DNA from: Lachnospiraceae bacterium
GTDB lineage: Bacteria > Bacillota > Clostridia > Lachnospirales > Lachnospiraceae
Assembly (NCBI GenBank): GCA_021201665.1
Contig: JAJQEO010000059.1
Location: 1-64,000, forward strand
Direction of reading: 5' to 3'
DNA length: 64,000 nucleotides
In this document: one piece after another, positions 1 to 8,445 of the stretch
Layout: each line of letters begins with the position of its first letter
Numbering within the stretch: the first letter of the stretch is position 1
Program-made: the position numbers and the translations under genes
Notes under the pieces: model-generated
Told to the model about the DNA's origin: nothing
What the model saw: the letters and a program-made list of their open reading frames with translations, nothing else
Database searches by the model: none

Positions 1-2
1 GT

Positions 3-128
3 GACTTTTTGGAACCACTGGGAATCAGTAATGATGAAACGATATGCGGAGCGCTTGCTTTGGGGAATTATGATGAAAAGCAGCCTGTAAAGCCCAGAAC
101 TGGGATGAGAGTGGATTATATCAGATGA
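3..128 (+). CDS. C-terminal end of a nitroreductase-like protein (partial)
   Basis: A reading frame enters the window from the left and stops at 126-128. Its last 41 residues include CGALALGNY and a basic PVKPR stretch, which resembles the C-terminal tail of nitroreductase-family flavoproteins (a conserved 'GALALGY..' beta strand followed by a Pro-Arg tail). Everything else of the protein, including the FMN site, lies outside the window, so the assignment rests only on the tail. It ends 67 bases before the acetyltransferase start and may be co-transcribed with it. Confidence 0.45.
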   Translation, partial: DFLEPLGISNDETICGALALGNYDEKQPVKPRTGMRVDYIR

Positions 129-195
129 TCGGTTCCTGGCAGCGGAAGAGGATTCGTACTGGATTTGCTCAATGTATGCAGGAACAGGTGATATT

Positions 196-801
196 GTGAA
201 ACAGATAAAAAAACTGGAACCGGATGAGTTAAAGCGGATTTACAGAGCGCATATCCAGGATGACTTTCCACGCAATGAGCGCCGGCCGTTCTCTGCCATG
301 GAGAAGATGACAAAAGCAGGAAAATATGTCAGTTACGGCCTATATGGCGAAGACGGTCTGCAGGCTTATGCCTGTTATATTCTGCTGGAGGATGAAAACT
401 ATGCGCTGTTGGATTATTTTGCTGTGATACCCGTGTTACGGGGACATGGGATTGGCAGTGAATTCCTGCGGAAACTGAACGAATTTGTGCCGGTTGAAAA
501 AGGCACGTTCGTTGAGGCGGAAAGCCCTGATTCGGCAAAGGACGCAAAGGAAGCGCTGAACCGCCAAAAACGGATAGACTTTTATCTTTCAAACGGTGCC
601 GTGATGACAAACTCAAAATGCCGGTTGTTTCATGTGGATTATAATATTCTTTACCTAAGCAAGGATGGTGGCGCACCTGCGCCGGATCATATGTGTCTTG
701 CGGTTGAGGGGATGTATCGGGAAATGTACCGGCCGCTCTATGGGCGGCTTTGCAAGCCGTATCTTGCAGTACCGGTCCGTGAAGGAGAAAACCGACGATG
801 A
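196..801 (+). CDS. GNAT family N-acetyltransferase
   Basis: About 201 residues with the GNAT fold: an N-terminal helix-rich segment, then strands with YALLDYFAVIPVLRGHGIGSEFL, in which RGHGIGS is the acetyl-CoA pyrophosphate-binding Q/RxxGxG/A loop. The acceptor substrate cannot be read from sequence. I prefer the GTG start at 196 (VKQIKKLEPDE), preceded by AGGTGA six bases upstream; an in-frame ATG at 172 is the alternative. The stop overlaps the ATG of the next gene by 4 bases, so the two are translationally coupled and form the front of the operon that continues into the Y-family polymerase. Confidence 0.8.
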   Translation: MKQIKKLEPDELKRIYRAHIQDDFPRNERRPFSAMEKMTKAGKYVSYGLYGEDGLQAYACYILLEDENYALLDYFAVIPVLRGHGIGSEFLRKLNEFVPVEKGTFVEAESPDSAKDAKEALNRQKRIDFYLSNGAVMTNSKCRLFHVDYNILYLSKDGGAPAPDHMCLAVEGMYREMYRPLYGRLCKPYLAVPVREGENRR

Positions 802-1334
802 CAAAAAGCAGACCAGGAGAATATTTTGAACGGCATAAAAGCCAGTTACAGGTAGCATGGTTTTTAGTGTTCGGGCTGGTGGCGCTGATTGTCCAGCTTG
901 GGGCGCGAATCGTCTGCGACATTGCATTTCAGGGGATGGAGAGAACTGTAGAGATTTGGCCGTTTCCTTCACAGACGCTGGGCTCTTTTCTGGCATTTCT
1001 GGTTTCCAACACACTGGCGAAACTTATTTCCTATGTGACAAACCGGAAAAAGACCTTTCAGGCGAACAATAATCTTTGCCTGAGCGTTGTCATTTATATT
1101 ATACTGGTCATTGCGCTGGTTATAATTGAGACCATTATCGGTACTCCCATACAGAACGGATTGTATGTCCTTTTGGGCGGGAATTTTGCCGGAACGATAC
1201 AGGCGACTGCATCCGCGAAATCGCCGGTTCTGTATCAGACGTGTGGAGTTGCATCACAGCTTATTTACGGTATTGGGGATTCGGTCATTGTTTTCTTTAT
1301 GGATAAATATCTGATTATGAAGAAAACAGATTGA
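798..1334 (+). CDS. GtrA-like four-helix membrane protein
   Basis: 178 residues with four predicted membrane helices (about residues 20-45, 58-85, 97-120 and 148-172). The second helix ends in a VTNRKKTF stretch, which matches the 'FxxNRxxTF' signature of GtrA-family proteins. These are implicated in moving lipid-linked sugars across the membrane, but most members are uncharacterised. It starts inside the acetyltransferase stop (ATGA overlap) and is followed 22 bases later by the polymerase gene. Why a GtrA-like protein would sit in a DNA-repair operon is unclear. A different small multi-helix membrane family remains possible. Confidence 0.6.
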   Translation: MTKSRPGEYFERHKSQLQVAWFLVFGLVALIVQLGARIVCDIAFQGMERTVEIWPFPSQTLGSFLAFLVSNTLAKLISYVTNRKKTFQANNNLCLSVVIYIILVIALVIIETIIGTPIQNGLYVLLGGNFAGTIQATASAKSPVLYQTCGVASQLIYGIGDSVIVFFMDKYLIMKKTD

Positions 1335-1356
1335 ATCCGAATCAAGGAGGAAGGAG

Positions 1357-2874
1357 GTGAATCGCTTGTCAGAACGTTCTTATATCGCTATCGACCTGAA
1401 ATCTTTTTACGCTTCGGTGGAATGCGCGGAGCGCGGTCTGGATCCGCTGACCACGAATCTGGTGGTCGCGGACTTAAGCCGCACGGAAAAAACGATCTGC
1501 CTTGCGGTTTCCCCTTCGTTGAAATCCTTTGGCATTTCCGGCCGGGCAAGGCTGTTCGAGGTTGTCCGGCGGGTAAAAGAGGTCAATCATGAGCGGCAGC
1601 GGCGTGCGCCGGGGCATACTTTTTCCGGATCATCCAGTGATATCAATGAGCTGGATGCCGATCCTTCGCTGTCTCTGGACTACATTGTGGCGACGCCGCA
1701 GATGGCACATTACATCCAGCGCAGCACGGAGATTTACCAGATTTATCTGCGCTTTATCGCACCGGAAGATATCCACGTTTACAGCATCGACGAGGTATTC
1801 ATGGATGTAACCGATTATTTGCGGACGTATGGGTGTACACCTCATGAGCTGGCGATGAAGATGATTCAGGAAGTCCTTAAAGAAACCGGTATTACTGCCA
1901 CTGCGGGTATTGGCACGAACCTGTATCTTTGCAAGATAGCGATGGATATTGTGGCGAAGCATATTCCGGCCGATAAAGACGGAGTGCGTATTGCGGAACT
2001 GGATGAGATGAGCTACCGCCAGAAGCTGTGGACGCACCAGCCCGTCACGGATTTCTGGCGTGTGGGGCGCGGCTATGCCAGACGGCTGGAAAAAATGGGG
2101 CTGTATACGATGGGCGATATTGCCAGATCTTCCTTAAGCAGCTATGGAGAGGACCAGCTTTATAAGGAATTTGGCATCAATGCGGAGCTGCTGATCGACC
2201 ACGCATGGGGATGGGAGCCCTGCCGTATTTCTGACATTAAAAGCTATAAGCCGGAGAATAACAGCATCAGCTCCGGGCAGGTACTGCAGTCTCCCTATGA
2301 ATTTGCCAAGGCAAAGCTTGTTGTCCGGGAAATGGCGGATGCCTTATCCCTTGACCTCGTGGACAAAGGACTGGTTGCTGACCAGATCGTGCTGACAGTG
2401 GGGTATGATACAGAAAATCTGACAGACCCGGCGCGGCGAAAAGCATATAAAGGCGAAGTCACTACCGATTATTACGGCAGAACGATCCCAAAGCAGGCAC
2501 ATGGCTCTGCCAATCTCGGAATGCAGACGGCATCCACAACCCGGATCACCAACGCTGCTATGGAGCTGTTCGACCGCATCGTTGACCGCAATCTGCTCAT
2601 TCGCCGGATATATGTCGTCGCCAATCATGTTGTCAGCGAGGACCAGGTAAAGCCTCCGGAGCCTGAGCAGCTGGATTTGTTTACGGATTATGCCGCTCTT
2701 GAAAAACAGCGTGAAAAGGAACAGGCGGAGCTTGATAAGGAAAAACGCAGGCAGAAAGCGGTTCTGGAGATCCAGAAAAAATTCGGAAAGAACGCGCTGC
2801 TGAAAGGGATGAACCTGGAGAAAGGGGCTACCGGTAAAGACCGCAACGTGCAAATCGGAGGACACAAGGCATGA
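1357..2874 (+). CDS. Y-family DNA polymerase, UmuC type
   Basis: 505 residues, of the long Y-family type often carried by Firmicutes as an SOS/mobile-element translesion polymerase. The palm begins AIDLKSFYASVE (first catalytic Asp) and the second carboxylate pair is in YSIDEVFMD. The thumb and little-finger region follows with GRGYARRLEKMGLYTMGDIA, a helix-hairpin-helix. A charged, Lys/Glu-rich C-terminal tail (about 445-505) contains LDLF, a plausible beta-clamp-binding motif (QLDLF). Two starts are possible: GTG 1357 or TTG 1366; the latter sits at better distance from AGGAGG at 1352. Its stop overlaps the glycosylase start (ATGA). Together with the next two genes it forms a compact DNA-damage cassette. 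Confidence 0.92.
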   Translation: MNRLSERSYIAIDLKSFYASVECAERGLDPLTTNLVVADLSRTEKTICLAVSPSLKSFGISGRARLFEVVRRVKEVNHERQRRAPGHTFSGSSSDINELDADPSLSLDYIVATPQMAHYIQRSTEIYQIYLRFIAPEDIHVYSIDEVFMDVTDYLRTYGCTPHELAMKMIQEVLKETGITATAGIGTNLYLCKIAMDIVAKHIPADKDGVRIAELDEMSYRQKLWTHQPVTDFWRVGRGYARRLEKMGLYTMGDIARSSLSSYGEDQLYKEFGINAELLIDHAWGWEPCRISDIKSYKPENNSISSGQVLQSPYEFAKAKLVVREMADALSLDLVDKGLVADQIVLTVGYDTENLTDPARRKAYKGEVTTDYYGRTIPKQAHGSANLGMQTASTTRITNAAMELFDRIVDRNLLIRRIYVVANHVVSEDQVKPPEPEQLDLFTDYAALEKQREKEQAELDKEKRRQKAVLEIQKKFGKNALLKGMNLEKGATGKDRNVQIGGHKA

Positions 2875-3446
2875 GGGAAATCGAACACCGCTGCTCATAT
2901 GTGAATATGCAAAATCCGCTCTATATCCTTTATCACGATGAGGAGTGGGGAGTGCCGGAACATTCTGACCGGAAGCTCTATGAACTTTTGATTTTGGAAA
3001 CCTTTCAGGCGGGGCTGTCCTGGGAGTGCATCCTGAACAAGCGGGAGAATTTCCGTGCTGCCTTTGATAGCTTTGACATCGACAAAGTCAGCGCTTATGA
3101 TGAGACGAAATGTGCGGAGCTTTTGAGTAATCCCGGCATCGTCCGCAATCGGCTTAAGATCGCGGCGGCTGTCAATAACAGCGTCATCTTTAAGGAGATT
3201 CAGAAGGAATTTGGCTCCTTTGATGCTTATATCTGGGGTTTCACCAATGGCAAGACCATCGTGGAGGATTACCACACCCGTACCACTTCGCCACTCTCCG
3301 ATGCGGTCTCAAAAGATTTGAAGAAGCGTGGCATGAAATTCACAGGCTCGACGATCATCTATTCCTACCTTCAGGCTATCGGCGTTTTGAACGCACACGG
3401 AGAGGAATGTGATTTGCATGCCGGGAGTTCGGAGGTCACCCCATGA
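2871..3446 (+). CDS. tag: DNA-3-methyladenine glycosylase I
   Basis: 191 residues, full length for Tag. It excises 3-methyladenine from alkylated DNA. Seen in sequence: N-terminal RCSY (zinc Cys), the YHDEEWGVP signature, LELL..QAGLSW in the helix that carries the catalytic Glu region, and a C-terminal GEECDLH that supplies the remaining Cys/His zinc ligands. The ATG lies in the last codons of the polymerase (overlap 2871-2874) and the stop overlaps the following YolD-like gene (3443-3446), so all three are translationally coupled. The gene context (Y-family polymerase, YolD) points to a lesion-tolerance and base-excision operon. Confidence 0.93.
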   Translation: MREIEHRCSYVNMQNPLYILYHDEEWGVPEHSDRKLYELLILETFQAGLSWECILNKRENFRAAFDSFDIDKVSAYDETKCAELLSNPGIVRNRLKIAAAVNNSVIFKEIQKEFGSFDAYIWGFTNGKTIVEDYHTRTTSPLSDAVSKDLKKRGMKFTGSTIIYSYLQAIGVLNAHGEECDLHAGSSEVTP

Positions 3447-3877
3447 GCAATGATTACAGCGACATCATTCATTTGCCACATCATGTATCAGCGGACCGTC
3501 CGCATATGTCCATGCTTGACCGGGCTGCGCAGTTTTCTCCATTTGCGGCACTTACCGGCTATGATGCCGCCGTGAAGGAAACAGCACGGCTGACAGACCG
3601 GCGTATGGAACTAAATGAGGAGGAACAAGAGAAAATCTCGGAGCGTCTCACCTTGCTCAAGACCCATCTGGGTGATTCGCCTGTGGTCGAAATCACATGG
3701 TTCGTTCAGGATGAAAGGAAAACCGGCGGCGAGTACAATACCGTGACCGGGGTAGTGAAGAAGCTGGATGAATTTCACCGGATTCTTGTCATGACAGACG
3801 GTAGAAGGATTCCGGTTGAGGAGATCGTGGAGTTGGGCGGCGAAATATTTCGCCCTGTAGATGACTCGTTTGCGTGA
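3443..3877 (+). CDS. YolD-like protein
   Basis: 144 residues. The segment MSMLDRAAQFSPFAALTGYDAAVKET is diagnostic for the YolD-like family, small proteins almost always encoded next to UmuC-type Y-family polymerases in Firmicutes and proposed to act as UmuD functional analogues. The C-terminal part is beta-rich (VEITWFVQD, TGVVKKLDEFHRILVM). No autocleavage motif of UmuD/LexA type is visible. It is coupled to tag by a 4-base overlap and is the last intact gene of the cassette. Confidence 0.88.
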   Translation: MSNDYSDIIHLPHHVSADRPHMSMLDRAAQFSPFAALTGYDAAVKETARLTDRRMELNEEEQEKISERLTLLKTHLGDSPVVEITWFVQDERKTGGEYNTVTGVVKKLDEFHRILVMTDGRRIPVEEIVELGGEIFRPVDDSFA

Positions 3878-4022
3878 AAAATAACCATGGTATCCGCGAA
3901 TGCGGATGAAACGTCCGCCGCATTTGGAATTGGGAGCTGTGAGGTCAGAATCTATGGGGAATTGATGTGACAACCGCATCTCCAAACAAAGAAGAGAAAA
4001 TATGGAGGATTTGATTTTATGA

Positions 4023-4448
4023 AAGGGATTTATCGGTTTGATGGGAAATATTCATGCAATTGGTGAGGCTGTACAGATCACAGGCGACGAGGTGCTGACC
4101 TGGAACCAGATTTACCGGGTGATTGCGGACGCGCTGGGCGTGGAATTCAAGCCATACTATGTGTCTTCAGAATTTCTGATTTCCTGTGCGCCGGAGGAAT
4201 GGGATCTTCGGAGGAATCTGTGGGGCGATAAATCCAATACGGTGTTCTTTGATAACACGAAACTGAAACGGCTGGTTCCGGATTTTAAGGCCGTTGTCCG
4301 TTTTGACCAGGGTGTGCGAAGGGCACTTGATTATATCCGATCCCATCCGGAGTGCCAGGTCCCTGATCCTGTGTTTGATGCATGGTGTGACCAGGTAATT
4401 GAGGTACAGGAGGAGGCACTCGCTAAAATGAAACGGATTACCATATGA
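4023..4448 (+). pseudogene. 3' fragment of an NAD-dependent epimerase/dehydratase
   Basis: The open frame begins directly after a stop codon (TGA 4020) with KGFIGLMGN and runs for about 140 codons. It resembles the C-terminal half of extended short-chain epimerase/dehydratases (substrate-domain segment AVQITGDEVLTWNQIYRVIADALG, common in NAD-dependent epimerases acting on nucleotide sugars). The NAD-binding GxxGxxG half is absent. There is a good ribosome site (GGAGG at 4004-4009) but the following ATG is in another frame. Most likely a truncated gene whose 5' half was lost where the repair operon was joined; the intergenic 3878-4022 holds nothing recognisable. Confidence 0.65.
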
Positions 4449-4521
4449 GGGTATTTAAAGGAAGATAAAGGAAGACTGTACATCATATGAAACCAAAGTC
4501 CAGATAGGAGACAGGGAAAGA

Positions 4522-5416
4522 ATGGATTGCAGAGAAATTTTAAATCTGGATATACCGGAGTTGCTTCCTTACTCGCAGCTTTCGGAGAGGCAGCTGTTTC
4601 ATTACAATGAACCGGAGATGGGGCTGTTCGTCGCTGAGAGCCCGAATGTCATAAAGCGGGCACTGGCGGCCCGGTATGAGCCGGTATCTTTTCTAATTGA
4701 AAAGTCACAGCTGCCTGGCGCGATGGCTGAAGTATTGGCTGCCTATCCGGATATTCCTGTATATACGTCTGTCAAACATGTGCTTGAGACCATTACAGGA
4801 TATTCTATGACACGGGGAGTCCTGTGCCTGATGAGACGCAAGCCTCTTCCTGAAGCAGTCAGCCTTTGCAGCCCGATGCACCGGATTGCCGTGCTGGAGG
4901 ATGTCATGAATCCGACGAATGTGGGGGCGATCTTTCGTATATTGTCGTGCATCTGCGGAGCAGATGTGCGACGTAGGCCGAGCCCTCGCACTTTAGTGCG
5001 ACTTTAAATGGCGAGGCTCTCCTTGTGCTGCGGCGCTGGGTATGGAAGCGGTATTGCTGACGAAAGGGTGCAGTGACCCGTTTTATCGCCGCTCGGCGCG
5101 CGTCAGCATGGGAACCGTATTCCAGGTTCCGTGGACATGGCTGAAGGATGATGATTGGATGGCTCAGCTGCATTCCTGCGGATTCGTGACTGCAGCAATG
5201 GCACTGTGTGAAGACTCGCTGCCTTTGGATGATCCGGCATTGAATGAGGTTCCGCGGCTTGCTGTCGTGCTGGGAACAGAGGGAGATGGACTGAAATCTT
5301 CAACGATCGCGCAATGTGATTATACAGTGCGGATTCCGATGGCAAATGGGGTGGACTCACTGAACGTGGCGGCCGCGAGCGCGGTGGCATTCTGGCAGCT
5401 GTGCAGAAAATATTAG
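4522..5416 (+). pseudogene. TrmH/SpoU-family RNA methyltransferase, interrupted
   Basis: The first frame (4522-4938) encodes an N-terminal RNA-binding half and the SPOUT start VLEDVMNPTNVGAIFR. It is then broken, and the homologous continuation AAALGMEAVLLTKGCSDPFYRR resumes in a different frame at about 5027. The C-terminal knot motifs are present: LGTEGDGL and IPMANGVDSLNVAAASAVAFW, which bind S-adenosylmethionine. If the intervening ~85 bases are removed, the two halves join into a standard ~265-residue rRNA/tRNA 2'-O-methyltransferase. The break sits exactly between motif-1 residues, so the enzyme is very probably dead. An RNA-level excision is not excluded. Confidence 0.82.
4939..5025 (+). 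repeat. ~85-bp palindromic insertion inside the RNA methylase gene
   Basis: The segment between the two methylase halves is almost all dyad: GTCGTGCATCTGC pairs imperfectly with GCAGATGTGCGAC, TCGCACT-TT-AGTGCGA is a perfect 7-bp hairpin, and GAGCC(C)TCGC pairs with GCGAGGCTC. It shifts the frame by +1 (length 1 mod 3). This is the architecture of a REP/MITE-like non-autonomous element; no target duplication is evident to me. Confidence 0.65.
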
Positions 5417-5504
5417 AATAAACCTGAATCCGTGAAGTTGATGGTTTTTTAATGCCGAACTGCTCTGAATTCGGAAACAGTCGGATTCTCTCAATCTGAA
5501 TTAT

Positions 5505-6338
5505 TTAATTGCGGTCAAAGATCTGACTGATCTGATCCATCAGTTGCTCTTTCTGAAGAAGATTTACAATCTCATTCTCCTCCTTTGTCCCCAAGGCGTC
5601 GATTGGAATATCTATGCCAGCATCCTCAAAAATACGGCAGACATAGTCATAACCATAGCCCATCATTTCTCCAATATAGTTTTCCAGATGCTCAAGACCG
5701 TCCAGAAAACTCTCGTTGTAAAAAATTTCATAATCCGAGTCCTGAAAAAACAGATACTCCTTTTCTTCCTCTGCATCCGCTGATAACATTCTGCCAAAAT
5801 ATGTAACAGCAGATGCCTTTTCTTTGGCTTCATCCACAGGATATCCGAATTCTCCTGTTAACGTATACAGTGCAGTCGCATAACCAAAATCGTTAAAATA
5901 TGCCCTTTTTCTTTCGGGCATCCGTGCGATTTCCTTCTGCACAAATTTAACAGCAACTGCCAGGAGCAGCTGTTCAAAGATGTCCAAATAATATTCTGCC
6001 CTGCAATCCTCGAGTTTTTCGACCAACCGATCGACCTTTTTTCGGATGAGCCATGACCCAACAGTAAGATCATTAGCGGATGCAGGATCATTACCAATGA
6101 TAAAACAGTGACTGACTCCGCCGAAAAAATCGTCTGGAAAATAACCAAGAATCAGACCGCAAAGCAAATCCTTGTCTCGCACAGGATCATATTCACGATG
6201 CCAAAGGTAATCCAATCCTGGATCATACACATCCCTCAGGCCGTTGATGATAGTACGGCTCGCAACTTTCTCCATAAAAACACGTTCTTTTTCCTTATTC
6301 TCAGCGTATTTCGAACAATATCTCGCAAAACGTAACAT
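5505..6338 (-). CDS. Uncharacterised protein with GYG/RIFExAGI domain
   Basis: About 277 residues, starting at MLRFARY (ATG 6338, AGGAAA 9 bases upstream); a longer in-frame extension lacks a ribosome site. No family is recognised. The last ~80 residues contain a GYGYDYVCRIFEDAGI segment with LGTKEEN after it. The same block, as GYGFQHAFRIFENAGI and LGSEAEN, occurs in the middle of the NYN-domain protein at 14207-15244, so this is a shared domain (call it A). No signal peptide or membrane helix. It lies 113 bases downstream of the small gene at 6452-6661 and is probably its operon partner, driven by the promoter at 6733-6761. Confidence 0.7.
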   Translation of the reverse strand: MLRFARYCSKYAENKEKERVFMEKVASRTIINGLRDVYDPGLDYLWHREYDPVRDKDLLCGLILGYFPDDFFGGVSHCFIIGNDPASANDLTVGSWLIRKKVDRLVEKLEDCRAEYYLDIFEQLLLAVAVKFVQKEIARMPERKRAYFNDFGYATALYTLTGEFGYPVDEAKEKASAVTYFGRMLSADAEEEKEYLFFQDSDYEIFYNESFLDGLEHLENYIGEMMGYGYDYVCRIFEDAGIDIPIDALGTKEENEIVNLLQKEQLMDQISQIFDRN

Positions 6339-6451
6339 ATGTATTTCCTGCCTTTCTTTTTTTCTATAATTAAATATACAATATATGCAAGTAAGTGTCA
6401 GACTCTTTTCTAAATCGTTGTAATAATATGGTAAACAAGTCTCCGGCCACA

Positions 6452-6661
6452 TTATTGAGAGCCCCCAAGCAGCTTGTCGTTACGATCGACATAATCGTAT
6501 GCTGCCTGCACCATCTCTCCCATATCTATTTCCGCCTCGTCAGAAAATTGCACTGCGCGGACAATGCAGCCCAGAATCGCCCTGGCCTTTCTGTTGTTCG
6601 CATCGATTTTATTTAGTCGCTCCACATCCATTAAATCCATCTCTTTTGTCCTCCTTCTCAT
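6452..6661 (-). CDS. Small uncharacterised protein (domain B)
   Basis: 69 residues, largely helical and acidic. The core DANNRKARAILGCIV and EMVQAAYDYVDRND is nearly the same as the C-terminal 60 residues of the NYN fusion at 14207-15244 (ADANNRKAKAILGSIV, EMLLAAYDYVVRND). It is therefore a free-standing version of that domain. ATG 6661 is preceded by AGGAGG-like sequence; promoter TTGACA-N17-TATAAT lies upstream on the same strand. Its partner downstream (5505-6338) carries the other shared domain. Confidence 0.75.
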   Translation of the reverse strand: MRRRTKEMDLMDVERLNKIDANNRKARAILGCIVRAVQFSDEAEIDMGEMVQAAYDYVDRNDKLLGGSQ

Positions 6662-6732
6662 ATTATTTTCAAACAGATTGTTTTGAGTCTCTTTTCATGG
6701 TTACTATAGATTGCTTTCGATCTGTTTTTATG

Positions 6733-6761
6733 ATTATAGCAGATATATACGTATCTGTCAA
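6733..6761 (-). promoter_or_regulatory. sigmaA promoter for the 6661-5505 unit
   Basis: On the minus strand TTGACA (6761-6756) and TATAAT (6738-6733) are consensus with a 17-base spacer. Direct copies of a GATCTGTTTT/TATCTGTTTT-like word flank it (6720-6800), a likely operator for the divergently encoded HTH protein. Confidence 0.8.
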
Positions 6762-6812
6762 CGGTGAATTAGATGTTTTTTTATCTGTTTTCAAGTATTA
6801 AAAAATCTTTTC

Positions 6813-6841
6813 TTGTTTTTGCTTGTTTCCATGTATATAAT
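6813..6841 (+). promoter_or_regulatory. Promoter of the divergent HTH regulator
   Basis: TTGTTT (6813-6818), 17-base spacer, TATAAT (6836-6841), 21 bases before the ATG at 6862. It is back to back with the minus-strand promoter at 6733-6761. Confidence 0.65.
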
Positions 6842-6861
6842 AAAAAAAGGCAGGTGATCAA

Positions 6862-7269
6862 ATGAATACGAAAATCAAAAAAATCCGGATAGCAAAAGGA
6901 CTTACTCAACAGCAACTTGGAGATCTGTGTGATCCCCCCGTCGCTGGAGCCAATATAAGAAAATACGAAAATGGGAAACAAACACCCAAATTGTCAACCT
7001 TACAAAAAATCGCGGCTGCTCTAGGGGTCAGTCCTTTCGACTTAATTGACGATGAGTATTTACCAAGTGATGAACCCATACAAACGAAATCAGCAAGCTG
7101 TTTCCTTGAGTCGTTTGGATATGATGTAAGTATGAGTGATCAATGTTATATTGTGTCAGGGCATGGTATATCTGTAGCCCTCTCTCAGGATGATTATTTG
7201 CAGCTACAATCTTCATCCAGTGATTTGATTTACGCTTTTTTATGGAAAAAACAGCATCCTCAGAATTAA
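6862..7269 (+). CDS. XRE-family helix-turn-helix regulator
   Basis: 135 residues. Residues 1-65 are a Cro/CI-type HTH: KIKKIRIAKGLTQQQLGDLC, IRKYENGKQTPKLSTLQKIAAALG. The C-terminal 70 residues have no recognised domain. The leader carries AAGGCAGGTGATCAA before the ATG. The gene is divergent from the 6661/6338 pair with back-to-back promoters and repeated words between them, so autoregulation and repression of that pair is the simplest reading (inference). Confidence 0.85.
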   Translation: MNTKIKKIRIAKGLTQQQLGDLCDPPVAGANIRKYENGKQTPKLSTLQKIAAALGVSPFDLIDDEYLPSDEPIQTKSASCFLESFGYDVSMSDQCYIVSGHGISVALSQDDYLQLQSSSSDLIYAFLWKKQHPQN

Positions 7270-7599
7270 TCATATAAACCAGGTGCGGATCTTCTTTTGC
7301 ATCTTTTTCGCCGCGTTACACCGAAAACATAGCAAATATACGATATACGGACCAGTGATAGTATGCAAGTGGGGCAATGAGACCGGGATATATGGTCTCC
7401 TCCCCCTTGCGCTTTGACTTTGTCCCGAGTACTTTGGAACTAAGAATGTAGTTAATAACATCTTCATTGCATTGTGCGTATCCAGATTGCTAATCAGTTC
7501 AACTGAGCTTCCTGTAAGGAACTCAAGGAGAGTTTTTCCGTCCGATACGCCAGACCGGGCGCCGTGGAGGAAAAGATAAATCAGAAAGGAGGAAAGATT
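7270..7599 (+). other. Non-coding spacer, 330 bases
   Basis: No supported gene. The right end holds the strong AAGGAGG ribosome site of the next (broken) gene. I see no convincing promoter or terminator. Confidence 0.4.
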
Positions 7600-8360
7600 A
7601 TGTACGCACCAAATGGGAAAATCAACCAAAATGCTTCTTTGCTTTCGAGAGAATCAGGAGCATTCCAGCCCTATCAGTTTACAACTACAAAAAATGAATT
7701 ATTGGGGGCCAGAGAGGGGGCCTGGCTTGGAGTAGCCCTGTCGTGGTCTCCTGTATATGATGTCACAGGGCCTGATGCGGTAAAGCTGTTTAATAAGGTG
7801 TGTGTAAACAGGGATTTTTCTACATTAAAGGTCGGCAAATCCAGACATGCGATTCTCTGCTGCGAAACCGGGCAGATGCTGGCTGATGGAGTGCTTTTCC
7901 GGGTGGAAGAAAACCGATACAGATCTTATTGGCTTGCGCCTGTACTTGCGTATTATGTGGATAAGCAGAACTGATTTATTGCTTTTCAACTTCTGAATTT
8001 TCGGGAGCCAGAAATAGTGGAACACAAAAAAACGGAGTCCCGGAAAGGTATGGCTTTTCGGGAACACTCAGATAAAAAGGGGGATTTATACGATGGAAAA
8101 CATCAAATCACTGGCAGGTGTGCGGCGGCCAGCAGGACATAGTCACTAAAGACGGTAAAATAATCGGTGTAGCTTCCTTTGAAACATACAGTTACTACTA
8201 CCGCGAGTATATTTGCCATTGCACTATGGATGTTGAAGAAGCATACGAGGGGAATCAGGTTGTTGTTCATTGGGGCGATCATGGGCAGCCGATCAAGGAG
8301 GTCAGAGCAACGGTGGCAAGACATCCATATATTGACCTCGCGCGTAATGAGACAATATAG
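7600..8360 (+). pseudogene. THF-dependent aromatic O-demethylase (GcvT/LigM-like), internally deleted
   Basis: The ATG at 7600 has a perfect ribosome site and encodes ~125 residues of the N-terminal aminomethyltransferase fold: REGAWLGVALSWSPVYDVTGPDAVKLFNKVCVNRDF followed by KVGKSRHAILCCETGQMLADGVLF, typical of vanillate/syringate O-demethylases of the GcvT family. It stops at 7972. In another frame, 8118-8360 encodes the matching C-terminal barrel (VTKDGKIIGVASFETYSYYYREYICHC, VVVHWGD, VRATVARHPY). The central ~250 residues are missing. The gene thus once supported demethylation of methoxyaromatics. It is closed by the terminator at 8388-8445. Confidence 0.78.
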
Positions 8361-8387
8361 ATGCGAATGCTGTAAGTAAGGTGAATG

Positions 8388-8445
8388 AAGCAGCCTGCAG
8401 CTGTCGAAAAATCTTGTGTTTTCGGCGGCTTCGGGCTGCTTTTTA
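8388..8445 (+). terminator. Rho-independent terminator
   Basis: AAGCAGCC (8388-8395) pairs with GGCTGCTT (8434-8441) with an inner GTCGAAAA/TTTTCGGC stem and a following T run. It ends the O-demethylase remnant. Confidence 0.75.

Noticed and set aside
7270-7599. Group II intron or other RNA element
   Set aside because: No domain V-like hairpin, no reverse transcriptase and no boundary motifs.
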